Below are positions 34,701 to 41,952 of a DNA stretch of 64,000 nt, piece by piece. Numbering within the stretch: the stretch's first letter is position 1; the number at the start of each line of letters is the position of its first letter. Position numbers and translations under genes: made by a program. This DNA is from JBEKYD01 sp052148435. GTDB lineage: Bacteria > Acidobacteriota > Terriglobia > Bryobacterales > Bryobacteraceae. The notes under the pieces were generated by a model. That model was given only the letters and a program-made list of their open reading frames with translations, did not search any database and was not told where the DNA came from. The stretch lies in assembly GCA_052148435.1 (NCBI GenBank), contig JBKQIF010000046.1, positions 10,077 to 74,076 of the forward strand, in the 5' to 3' direction.

Positions 34701-35779
34701 TGAACCACGCCGGCTTTCAGCATCGCCGTGGGAACGGTCCTTTCGACGAGCGCCGACTGCGGGAAGCGGAAACCCTCGTAATTCACGAAGAAATACCATT
34801 TGCCGCCCAGCAGGTTCTTGGGGATGAGCTGCCCACCCAATGCCCCGCCGAAACGGTTGTTGTGGGTGATCGGCAGGGGCGTGTAACCCAGGTTGCCCGA
34901 AGGCACGTGGTTGTTGTCCCAGGTATTGGCCGCGCCCACGTCGGTGGCGTAGTAGTATTCATAAGCCGACCCGTGGAACGCATTGGTGCCGCGCTTGGTC
35001 ACCATCTGCACCTGGCTGCCGGAGGAACCGTTGAAATCCGCCGTCATGCCGCTGGTGTTCACTTTGAATTCCTCGATGCTCTCGACCGGCGTCGGCATGG
35101 TCCCGGTAGGTGCCCCGACACCCGCGTTATATGACCCTCCGTTGGTCCCGTTGCCGCCGTAACTCGCGGTATAGACGTTCTGGCCGCCGTCCATATCGCT
35201 GGAGTTGTTGCCGCCGTCGAGCTGGAAGGTGTTCTGGTCCCACATCGCGCCGGCTACCGAGCCTTCCGGCGAAACGCCCGGCTGATAGATCGCGAGCTGC
35301 GCGGCTTCACGGCTGAAACCCGGCAGATAGATCATCGAATCCCCGGAGACGGTCTGGCCCACCGTTGAATTCGCGGTCTGCAAATCCGCGCCCGTCTGCG
35401 CGGCGACTTCCACCGTGGTTGCGGTGGCGCCCACTTGCAGCGTCGCGTTGATGGTCAGCACCTGGCCGACCTCTATCCGCTGGTCGTTGACGTCGGTCGT
35501 CGAAAAGCCGGTCTTGGCAATGCTGATGTTGTACTGCCCGGGCGATACGTTGGGGAAGATGTAACGGCCGGTGTCGTTGCTCGAAGTCGTTAAGGTGATG
35601 CCGGTTGAGGGATCTGTCAGCTTGATCGTCGCGCCTACGACGATGGCGCGCTGTTGATCGGTTACCAGGCCCGACACACTTCCCGTGGAACTCGTTTGCG
35701 GCCACGCCGGCCCGCACAACAAAAGCGCCGCCAAAGCCAAGGTTCCGACGCCGGACACACGTACCCTGAGGTTGACCAT
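31712..35779 (-). CDS. Oar-like TonB-dependent receptor (large)
   Basis: 1355 residues. The start MVNLRVRV at 35779 follows GGAGG by the usual spacing; the longer frame adds 17 codons without ribosome support. The signal peptide ends near AWPQ, followed by a regulatory-like domain (GSVSGLVTDQQRAIVVGATI), a plug-like segment (SGSQVQMVTKRGTNAFHGSA) and a long barrel ending in EFGVRVHF. Likely outer-membrane uptake of large nutrients powered by TonB. Its terminator and repeats lie just beyond the stop. Confidence 0.87.
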   Translation of the reverse strand: MVNLRVRVSGVGTLALAALLLCGPAWPQTSSTGSVSGLVTDQQRAIVVGATIKLTDPSTGITLTTSSNDTGRYIFPNVSPGQYNISIAKTGFSTTDVNDQRIEVGQVLTINATLQVGATATTVEVAAQTGADLQTANSTVGQTVSGDSMIYLPGFSREAAQLAIYQPGVSPEGSVAGAMWDQNTFQLDGGNNSSDMDGGQNVYTASYGGNGTNGGSYNAGVGAPTGTMPTPVESIEEFKVNTSGMTADFNGSSGSQVQMVTKRGTNAFHGSAYEYYYATDVGAANTWDNNHVPSGNLGYTPLPITHNNRFGGALGGQLIPKNLLGGKWYFFVNYEGFRFPQSALVERTVPTAMLKAGVVQINEGGTFVPYNLNPGPVTVNGTTYAPATCPAGACDPRGIGLNSLVSKLWNNYMPAPNYPAGGDHYNTQGYQGIVALPQKSNNEIARIDHDFSDKWRFMSSYRYYRFINLTTNQLDIGGGLPGDKLGTPTAQGPRPQIPSYWAAGLTTTINATTTNDFRFSYLRNYWDWGTDGAIPQLPGSGLTAALEIGGETTSALIPYNVNTQQTRQRFWDGQDKSIRDDVTKIKGNHLISFGGMYQRNFDYHQRTDNGGGIMFQPVDQIGQSSGYASGISFPSQYVPAGVPSSQLSTYERYYEEIMGIVTQPQDLYTRSGASLTLNPPGTPMFDQSIIPSYNFYFTDTWKMKPTFTINYGLGYALEMPPYEVNGKQIVLTDTSGHPIDLTSYLAQRQSAALAGQVYNPTLAYDGVRNLTGASTKYPYNPFYGGISPHVAVAWNPKFQNGVLGKLLGDGKTVIRGGYSRVMSRLNGVDLVLIPLLGTGLGQPVSCLGATSSGQCLGNAGATPSTAFRIGTDGLVAPLGTPPTQTLAQPYIPGFNNGTAGSGSVLDPNFRPARTDNFTLSVQREISSKAMFEVGYIGRLIRHEWQEVDMDAVPYMTTLGGQSFAQAYSNTYWSLYNQSFSPTATVAAQPFFENAFGGANSAFCKGYGSCTMAVLNNPAVGGASMVQSTSVYDLWAAMNSAPSWTLGRTMPSSPVAGGNAQLSAVYYDTSIGFANYNAAYAQLTLRDWHGFTVHTNFTWGRALGTGNQDQATSEYTVVDPWNMHAMYGPQYFDYKFNLNLTLVFQPPFYRNQKGVIGHLLGGWTIAPLFVAHSGAPLAVVNDNGDCESFGEANCSTGSTEDFAVFMSKYTGGSSAHYNQVVSESATANPNGVGINSNADNGGQNVQFFTNPIATYGQFRDCVLGFDTNCGATGTIRTLPWWNLDASVSKDIGIWKEGRVGATLIFQFSNLLNHVQMAQPYLSTADPADWGVLGTSNPNGGQANAPRNMEFGVRVHF

Positions 35780-36010
35780 GAATCCTCCAAATAAAGTTAC
35801 GTAATTAGACCACAAGCAGACCCGCGCCACGCGGCGGGCTAATGTGTGAAATTTTATTGCGATGCAGGCGTTTTGTCAAGAAACATTCACGTTGCGCCCC
35901 CCCTTATGCCACCACTTCTTCCTGGTGCCCTCTTTCGCCAACTGTGCCGCGAACGCGATCATACACGCCTGGAAGCGGTGCTACAATTCAACCTTAAGGG
36001 GAGGTTTCCG

Positions 36011-36577
36011 GTGCCGTCGTTTCTCGAAAACCAGTTTGAGCGGAACGCGATCACCACTTCGGTGGACCATGTTTTCAACTGGGCCCGGCAATCGTCGTTA
36101 TGGCCGCTGACGTTCGGATTGGCTTGCTGCGCGATTGAAATGATCGCCTCCAGCACCTCGCGCTTCGATATCGCCCGTTTCGGCGCGGAAGTCTTCCGTC
36201 CCAGCCCGCGGCAGAGCGATCTGATGATCGTGGCGGGCACGGTGACTTTGAAAATGGCGCCCGTGTTGAAACGCATCTGGGACCAGATGCCCGACCCCAA
36301 ATGGTGCATTTCCATGGGCGCCTGCAGCAGCGTGGGCGGTCCATTCAATACCTATGCCGTGCTGCAGGGCGTGGATAAGATCGTGCCCGTGGATGTTTAC
36401 GTGCAGGGTTGTCCGCCCCGTCCCGAGAATCTGTTTTACGGCCTGTTGAAATTGCAGGAAAAGATCGATGGCATGAGCACGCTAGTGAAGCGGCCCACCG
36501 AGGTCCGGCTGGAAGAAAGCATGCTCGCGCAGTTCCAGCAGCAGGTTCGTATCGCCCAGATTTCCCATCCGGCATAA
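36011..36577 (+). CDS. nuoB: NADH-quinone oxidoreductase subunit B (unlinked to other nuo genes)
   Basis: 188 residues from a GTG at 36011, six bases after the strong site GGGGAGG. Cluster N2 cysteines are visible in FGLACCAIEM, the GACSSVGGPFNTYAVLQG segment and VQGCPPRPENL. In complex I this subunit carries the terminal iron-sulfur cluster and lies next to the quinone site. No other nuo gene is here; the next gene is pgeF. Upstream codons without a ribosome site are not included. Confidence 0.85.
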   Translation: MPSFLENQFERNAITTSVDHVFNWARQSSLWPLTFGLACCAIEMIASSTSRFDIARFGAEVFRPSPRQSDLMIVAGTVTLKMAPVLKRIWDQMPDPKWCISMGACSSVGGPFNTYAVLQGVDKIVPVDVYVQGCPPRPENLFYGLLKLQEKIDGMSTLVKRPTEVRLEESMLAQFQQQVRIAQISHPA

Positions 36578-36644
36578 ACGGTAACCGAGCCGCGACCGCC
36601 AGGGAGCGGTCTTTGCCGCATGCCTACTGGCCCGTCTCTCCTCA

Positions 36645-37313
36645 ATGCCGATGTTCCATAAAGATTCCCGCGGTTTCTACCGCGTTGACGATTGGGACGG
36701 CTTCGAGTGGCTCGATCACGGCTTCGGCACCAGACATGTTGTTCTCTCCGGCGGGTTCCCCCAACTTGCCACGCTGAAGCAGGTTCATTCGGCTGAATGC
36801 GTGGCCGCGCGCGGCCGGACGGGCGTACTGGGCCAGGGCGACGGGTTGCTGGAAAATACGCCCGGCGCCCTGGTGGCGGTCAAGACGGCCGATTGCCTAC
36901 CCATTCTCCTGGTGGATCCGGTAGCGCGCGGAGTGGCTGCCGTCCATGCCGGATGGCGTGGGACCATGGCGCGCATCGCCGCCCACGCGGTTGCCGCCAT
37001 GGCTACGGAATTTGGTGCCCGGCCCGAGCGCCTTCGCGCCGCCATCGGCCCCGGCATCGGCAAGTGCTGCTTCGAGGTCGGCCCCGAGGTGGCCGCCGGG
37101 TTCGATGAACCGGTGCCGGGCGAAGGGCGCCGCGCCCACGTGGATCTGGCCGCCGCCAACCGCCGCCAACTGCTCGAAGCCGGTGTAACGGCGTCCGCCA
37201 TCGTCGCGTCGAACTTGTGCACGTTGTGCCAACCGGACGAATTCGAGTCGTATCGCCGCGACCGGGAAAAGGCCGGCCGAATGTATTCTTACGCCGGCCT
37301 GCGAACGTTGTAA
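36645..37313 (+). CDS. pgeF: Purine nucleoside phosphorylase / laccase-domain protein (YfiH family)
   Basis: 222 residues. Metal-binding and catalytic landmarks are LKQVHSAECV, VKTADCLPILLVD, AAVHAGWRGTMARI and GPGIGKCCFEVG. The family was long annotated as polyphenol oxidase; members act on purine nucleosides or edit peptidoglycan precursors (PgeF). Full length. Start ATG 36645, with another ATG two codons later. Confidence 0.88.
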   Translation: MPMFHKDSRGFYRVDDWDGFEWLDHGFGTRHVVLSGGFPQLATLKQVHSAECVAARGRTGVLGQGDGLLENTPGALVAVKTADCLPILLVDPVARGVAAVHAGWRGTMARIAAHAVAAMATEFGARPERLRAAIGPGIGKCCFEVGPEVAAGFDEPVPGEGRRAHVDLAAANRRQLLEAGVTASAIVASNLCTLCQPDEFESYRRDREKAGRMYSYAGLRTL

Positions 37314-37368
37314 TCGCCGGGCGCCCGGCCGCATGGCGCTGGTAGTAGAGTAGAAGCGAAAGGCTGAA

Positions 37369-38298
37369 ATGTTCACCTGGATATGCCCGCAGTGCGGGCG
37401 CGAAGTTCCTCCCGCGTACAACGACTGCCCCCACTGCGCCGAGTTGGCGAAACAGAGCCAGCAGCCGGCCGCACCGGCACCGCCGCAAGCACTACCCCCG
37501 CCGGTAGCCCCGCCGCCGCAGGCTTACGCTCCGCCAGTTCAGGCTTACCCGGCACCCCAGGCATACCCCCCGCCGCAGGGATACCCGACGCCTCCGGGAT
37601 ACCCGGCTGCCCCGAGCTATCCTCCACCCCCGGCCTATGCTCCTCCGCCGGCCTATCAGCCTCCCCCGCCTCCCGCTCCGCCGGCCTATCAGCCTCCCCC
37701 ACCTCCCGCTCCGCCGGCCTCTGCTCCGCCGCCGTCCTATTCGGTCGCGCCCGAAGCGCGCTATTCCCCGCCCCAACCGGCGGCGTATTACCCGCCGCCG
37801 AAACGCAGTCTGCCGGTCTGGCTGCTCACCATCCTCGCCGTGGCGGCTTTCGGTGGCTTGTTATGGATCGTTTACGCCCTGGTCGGTTCCCACGGCTCAC
37901 CGTCCACTTCCGTGGCGGCGGTGGAAAATCCCGCCGCTAAACCCGGCGCCGGGGTCAGTCCGGCGCAGAAGTTCGTCGAAGTCGCCGGCGTTCGATTTGT
38001 CGACGATCCGAACCACAAGGACAAAACCCTGGTTCGTTTCATGGTGGTGAACCACTCCCCCGCCGATTGGATGGGCCTGAAGGGCAACGTCAGCCTTTGG
38101 GGCGGCACGCAGCGCTCCGAAGAAGACGCCCAGGGCAGCTTTGCCTTCACCACCGATCTGAAGCCGTTCACCTCCGTGGAATTGACCGCGCCGCTCGATA
38201 GCAAGAAGAAAATCTACGAGCTGGCGGACTGGCAAAACCTGACGACGGACTTGCAGATTACCGCGCCGGCAGCGCTTCCAGCGGCCCAATCGCGCTAG
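37369..38298 (+). CDS. Zinc-ribbon, proline-rich membrane protein
   Basis: 309 residues. An N-terminal zinc ribbon (CPQCGREVPPAYNDCPHC) is followed by about 110 residues made of proline, tyrosine and alanine repeats (PPPAYxPP). One membrane helix (about 147-168) leads to a C-terminal beta-rich domain (about 205-305) of the kind found in DUF-type extracytoplasmic proteins. Topology would put the ribbon inside and the folded domain outside. Function unknown. Confidence 0.75.
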   Translation: MFTWICPQCGREVPPAYNDCPHCAELAKQSQQPAAPAPPQALPPPVAPPPQAYAPPVQAYPAPQAYPPPQGYPTPPGYPAAPSYPPPPAYAPPPAYQPPPPPAPPAYQPPPPPAPPASAPPPSYSVAPEARYSPPQPAAYYPPPKRSLPVWLLTILAVAAFGGLLWIVYALVGSHGSPSTSVAAVENPAAKPGAGVSPAQKFVEVAGVRFVDDPNHKDKTLVRFMVVNHSPADWMGLKGNVSLWGGTQRSEEDAQGSFAFTTDLKPFTSVELTAPLDSKKKIYELADWQNLTTDLQITAPAALPAAQSR

Positions 38299-38332
38299 CC
38301 CTCGGCGCTGGCCATGGGGCATAATCGTCAAA

Positions 38333-39022
38333 GTGAAATCCTCAACCCGGCGACCTGCCACTGCCCTTCCGAGCCGTCCCAGGAGCGTGGCCCAACGCGC
38401 CGCCCGCGTGGCCGAAATTCTCCGCCGCCTGGACGAAATGTATCCGGGCGCCACTTGCGCCCTCCGCCACCGCAACCCGTGGGAGTTGCTGGTGGCCACG
38501 ATCCTCTCGGCCCAGTGCACCGATAAGCGCGTGAACGAAGTCACGCCGGGCCTGTTCGCCAAATATCCAACTCCCGCCGACTTTGCCGCGGTGCGCCCCG
38601 AGGTCCTGGCTCAGGACATCCGCAGCACCGGCTTCTTCAACAACAAAGCCAAGTCCATCGCCGGCGCCGCCAGGAGAATTCAGGCCGAATTCGGCGGCCG
38701 GGTGCCGCGGACCATGGAAGAAATGCTGACCATCCCCGGCGCGGCTCGCAAGACCGCCAACGTGGTGCTGGGAACGGCTTACGGAATCGCTTCGGGCGTG
38801 GTGGTGGATACCCACGTCGCGCGGATCGCCGCCCGGCTCGACTTAACCCGTCACACCGATCCGGTCAAGATCGAGCAGGACCTGGTCAAAATCATCCCCC
38901 AAGAGAAATGGATTCTGTTTTCGCACCAGGTGATCCTGCATGGCCGGGCTCTCTGCTCCGCGCGCAAACCGCTCTGCGCGCAATGCAAGCTCGACGATCT
39001 CTGTTACGCGAAGGACAAGTAG
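38333..39022 (+). CDS. nth: Endonuclease III
   Basis: 229 residues, GTG start at 38333. The helix-hairpin-helix IPGAARKTANVVLG with catalytic Lys, the catalytic Asp in VDTHVARIA and the four-cysteine [4Fe-4S] motif CSARKPLCAQCKLDDLC (spacing 6-2-5) are all present. It removes oxidised pyrimidines and nicks the strand. Full length, with a basic N-terminal tail. The stop codon abuts a palindromic repeat. Confidence 0.93.
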   Translation: MKSSTRRPATALPSRPRSVAQRAARVAEILRRLDEMYPGATCALRHRNPWELLVATILSAQCTDKRVNEVTPGLFAKYPTPADFAAVRPEVLAQDIRSTGFFNNKAKSIAGAARRIQAEFGGRVPRTMEEMLTIPGAARKTANVVLGTAYGIASGVVVDTHVARIAARLDLTRHTDPVKIEQDLVKIIPQEKWILFSHQVILHGRALCSARKPLCAQCKLDDLCYAKDK

Positions 39023-39112
39023 GTGGGACAGACCATCGTCTTCTGTGGTCTGTCATGCCACGTTAGGGCTCGGCCGCTTGACAGACGACACAAATCGATC
39101 GTCTGTCCCACC
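39022..39112. repeat. GGTGGGACAGAC composite palindrome (91 bases)
   Basis: Outer arms GGTGGGACAGAC and GTCTGTCCCACC are perfect inverted repeats. Each half contains its own hairpin: GACAGACCA with TGGTCTGTC, and GACAGACGA with TCGTCTGTC. It begins at the last base of the nth stop and contains the last 19 codons and stop of the phzF-like gene. Confidence 0.7.
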
Positions 39113-39901
39113 GCCCGCCATCTCGGCCCGCAGCACCGTTACCGCCTGGCCGCCCAGCAGGACGCGATCGCCTTCCACCCGCACCCGCACGACCCCGCCC
39201 CGCGCCGACGCCTGGTACGCCGTGAATTCCGGTTTGCCCATTCGTGCCGCCCAGTAAGGGCCCAGCGCACAGTGAGCCGAGCCGGTGACCGGGTCTTCGT
39301 CGACCCCCGAGCCCGGCGCGAAAAACCGCGAGACGAAATCGAAACCGGCGGTCGTGGCCGGCGCGGTCACGATCACGCCTCGCACCGGAATCTTCTTCAG
39401 CGCGCCGTGATCGGGATTGGCCGCCCGCACTTCGGCTTCGCTCGCCACCTCCACCAGGTAATCGAACTGGCTTCGCGCCACGGCTTTGGCCTTTACTCCC
39501 AGGGCTGCGATCAGCTCCGGCGGCGGCTCGGCGGCAAGCGCTGTCGTGGCCGGGAAATCCAGCTCGATCCATTCGCCCCGCCGGTTGGCCAACAGCAGTC
39601 CGCCGCGGGAATAAAAGCGCGCCTGGGTTCCGGCCGGTAAGTGGCCCTCTTCCCACAGCACGTGCGCGCTCGCCAGGGTGGCGTGTCCGCACAGATCCAC
39701 CTCCACCGACGGCGTCAACCAGCGCAGGCGATAGCCGTCGGCCTCCGGCGTCAGAAACGCGGTCTCGGAGAGATTCATCTCCCGCGCCACATGGCGCATC
39801 CAGTCGTCCGGACGCGCTTCGCTCAGGATACAGACGGCCGCGGGATTCCCGGCAAAGGGTACGGCCGTAAAAGCGTCGACAGTTACGATGCGAACCGCCA
39901 T
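39053..39901 (-). CDS. PhzF-family isomerase
   Basis: 282 residues. Family landmarks: TVDAFTAVPFAGNPAAV, catalytic glutamate in MNLSETAFL, LCGHATLASAHVL, and EDPVTGSAHCALGPYW. PhzF enzymes isomerise phenazine precursors in pseudomonads; most other members have unknown substrates, and no phenazine genes are nearby. The normal family end falls at GQAVTVLRAEM; the extra GGGTDDRFVSSVKRPSPNVA is encoded by a palindromic repeat. Confidence 0.85.
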   Translation of the reverse strand: MAVRIVTVDAFTAVPFAGNPAAVCILSEARPDDWMRHVAREMNLSETAFLTPEADGYRLRWLTPSVEVDLCGHATLASAHVLWEEGHLPAGTQARFYSRGGLLLANRRGEWIELDFPATTALAAEPPPELIAALGVKAKAVARSQFDYLVEVASEAEVRAANPDHGALKKIPVRGVIVTAPATTAGFDFVSRFFAPGSGVDEDPVTGSAHCALGPYWAARMGKPEFTAYQASARGGVVRVRVEGDRVLLGGQAVTVLRAEMAGGGTDDRFVSSVKRPSPNVA

Positions 39902-39962
39902 ATCCGCAGCTTACCAGACGGGTCACGGGGGGCGAGGCCCACATGCGGAGTTTGCACATTCC

Positions 39963-40610
39963 TCACAGGCTAAAGCCTGTGCCACCATCCGCCGCCATCC
40001 GGACTTGCCTCTCCAGCTCGTCCAGCGCGCCCGCGAAGAAGTGATCCGCGGCTTCCACCCAGATCAGGCGCTTGGGCTCGGCGAAGCGCGCAAAGGCCGC
40101 TTCCAGGTCCGCCTTCGGACCGAACTCGTCGCGCGTGCTCTGCAGGAAAATTTTGGCCACGCCGCAGCGTTCCAGGTAATCGGCCGCGCCCATACGGGTG
40201 GGGAATCCGGCGGCCAGCAGGAAGCGCGCGCCGCTATCCTCGCAACCCAGCCTCGCGATCACCCGGCTGCCGAACGAGAAGCCCGCCAGCGCAAAGGGCA
40301 GTTCCGGGTAGCGGCCGCGCAGCCAGCCCAGCGCGGCGCGAGCGTCTTCCACTTCGCCCAACAGGTCGCCGTGCTCGCCCTGGCTCCGGCCCACGCCGCG
40401 AAAATTAAACCGCAGGACCACGCCGCCGGCCGCGCGCAGCCCTCGCCCGAGCCGGTGCACCACCTTGTTGAGCATGGTGCCTCCGTACAGCGGGTGGGGA
40501 TGGCAAACCAGGGCGGCAAAGCCGGGCGCCGCGTCCTCCGGCTCCTCCAGCAGCGCTTCCAACCGGCCGGCCGGGCCAGCGAGCAGCAACGATTCGATGC
40601 GGCGGGCCAT
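39963..40610 (-). CDS. Alpha/beta hydrolase (dienelactone hydrolase-like)
   Basis: 215 residues. CHPHPLYGGTMLNKVVHRL, FNFRGVGRSQGEH and the nucleophile elbow AGFSFGSR with catalytic Ser, then the acid in STRDEFGP and histidine in AADHFF. This fits small alpha/beta hydrolases of the YkoB/DLH type; substrate unknown. The last seven codons (GGTGFSL) and stop come from a CACAGGCT repeat. Confidence 0.83.
   Translation of the reverse strand: MARRIESLLLAGPAGRLEALLEEPEDAAPGFAALVCHPHPLYGGTMLNKVVHRLGRGLRAAGGVVLRFNFRGVGRSQGEHGDLLGEVEDARAALGWLRGRYPELPFALAGFSFGSRVIARLGCEDSGARFLLAAGFPTRMGAADYLERCGVAKIFLQSTRDEFGPKADLEAAFARFAEPKRLIWVEAADHFFAGALDELERQVRMAADGGTGFSL
39964..39986. repeat. CACAGRCT repeat within a coding end
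   Basis: CACAGGCTAAAGCCTGTGCCACC. Read on the minus strand it encodes GGTGFSL and all but one base of the stop of the hydrolase gene. Confidence 0.65.
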
Positions 40611-40624
40611 AAAGAAGTTATCAG

Positions 40625-40701
40625 TTGTCAGTTTTCAGTTAATACAGCCGCCTGTGCCGCCTGTACGCGTGCGACTGATAACCGATAACTGTCAACCTTC
40701 T
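40625..40701. repeat. Imperfect inverted repeat of TTATCAGTT units
   Basis: Arms built from GTTATCAGTTGTCAGTTTTCAGT and, on the other side, ACTGATAACCGATAACTGTC. Fills the gap between the hydrolase and yajQ. Similar arrays are common extragenic palindromes; no coding potential. Confidence 0.4.
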
Positions 40702-41202
40702 TCAGTTCGAGCGATAATTGATGAACTGCATGTCGATGCCGAAATCGGTATCGCGCAGCAGCTTGATCACCGCCTGCAGAGTGTCCCGATCCTTGCCCGC
40801 AATGCGCACGAAATCGCCCTGAATCGAAGCTTGCACCTTGAGCTTGGCGTCCTTCACCGTCTTCACGATCTCGCGCGCCTTTTCGATCGGAATCCCCTGC
40901 TGCAAGGTGATCTCCTGCTTCACGCTCGACCCCGCCGCGGCGATTACCTCGCCGAATTGCAATCCCTTCAGCGGCACTTTGCGCTTCACCAGCTTGGATT
41001 CGAGGATCTCCACCACCGCCTTGAGCTTATACTCGTCCTTGCTGGCCAGGGCGATCTTGTTGTCCTTCTCGTTGAGCACGATCGACGAGTGGGTGTCTTT
41101 GAGGTCGAAGCGCTGCTGGACCTCCTTGTGAGCCTGCTGCACGGCATTCATGACTTCAGGTATTTCGATCTTGGAAACCACGTCGAAGCTGTTATCGGGC
41201 AT
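40702..41202 (-). CDS. yajQ: YajQ-family nucleotide-binding protein
   Basis: 166 residues, full length. It starts MPDNSFDVVSKIEIPEVMNA, contains RFDLKDTHSSIVL and ends DTDFGIDMQFINYR; all are hallmark segments of the UPF0234/YajQ family. Members bind nucleotides including cyclic di-GMP and influence gene expression. Expected in the cytoplasm. Confidence 0.93.
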   Translation of the reverse strand: MPDNSFDVVSKIEIPEVMNAVQQAHKEVQQRFDLKDTHSSIVLNEKDNKIALASKDEYKLKAVVEILESKLVKRKVPLKGLQFGEVIAAAGSSVKQEITLQQGIPIEKAREIVKTVKDAKLKVQASIQGDFVRIAGKDRDTLQAVIKLLRDTDFGIDMQFINYRSN

Positions 41203-41205
41203 AGG

Positions 41206-41952
41206 TCATTCGGGATCGGGACGGTTGATATCGAGACTGACAAAGGTTCCGGAGGTGTGGCGCGTGCGCACCGGGTTCACGCGCCGCACGTTATCGCGGA
41301 TTGCCGCCGGCGGCGGCTCGGCCACCCTGGGTTGCTCGGGCGAAATTGGCGCGGCGGGCGGCGCCGTGGCCGGCGCTTCATGCTTGCGCACGTTCAGCGC
41401 GGCAATCACGCGGCGCGAAATCTCGTCCACCATATCGGCCATGGATGCGTCCAGGGCGACCGTCACCGCCGCACGCACCTGTTCGGCGTCCACCACCGCG
41501 ATGAAGGGTGCGGCGGGCGCGGCCGCCGCTTTGGAAACAGCCTGGCTGGAAGGCTTCCCCGCGGCCGCATCGGCGCGAGCCGCGGCGGATGCTTCCGCCA
41601 GCCGCCGCACCAGCCCCACGAGCGCGCTGGCCTCGAACGGCTTCTTGAGCGACCCGTCCGCTTCGGCCTGCCGGATCCGCTCTTCCTCGAAAGGCTCCAG
41701 CACGCCCGCCGTGAGAATCACCTTCACGTGCCGGTGGCGCGGGCTCAGCTTCACGTACTGGCAGATTTCGTAGCCGGTCCGCCCCGGCATCACCGTGTCG
41801 GCCACGATCACGTCCGGATCCACGTCGTCCAGGCGCACCAGCGCCGCATCCGCGTTGCTCACGGTCACGACTTCGAATCCCTCGTCGCTCAGGATCCGCT
41901 CGCCCATACGCTGCGCGTGCGGGCTGTCGTCCACCAGCAAAATGCGGTTCAT
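41206..41952 (-). CDS. Response regulator: receiver domain with a long variable tail
   Basis: 248 residues. A CheY-like receiver occupies 1-125: D8, D9 in LLVDDSP, phosphoacceptor D52 in VIVADTVMPG, switch Thr in VILTAG and Lys in SLKKPF. The C-terminal half is alanine/proline rich with a helical stretch (DASMADMVDEISRRVIAAL) and no DNA-binding or enzymatic domain. The start at 41952 overlaps the bamD-like stop as ATGA. The cognate kinase is not encoded here. Confidence 0.85.
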   Translation of the reverse strand: MNRILLVDDSPHAQRMGERILSDEGFEVVTVSNADAALVRLDDVDPDVIVADTVMPGRTGYEICQYVKLSPRHRHVKVILTAGVLEPFEEERIRQAEADGSLKKPFEASALVGLVRRLAEASAAARADAAAGKPSSQAVSKAAAAPAAPFIAVVDAEQVRAAVTVALDASMADMVDEISRRVIAALNVRKHEAPATAPPAAPISPEQPRVAEPPPAAIRDNVRRVNPVRTRHTSGTFVSLDINRPDPE

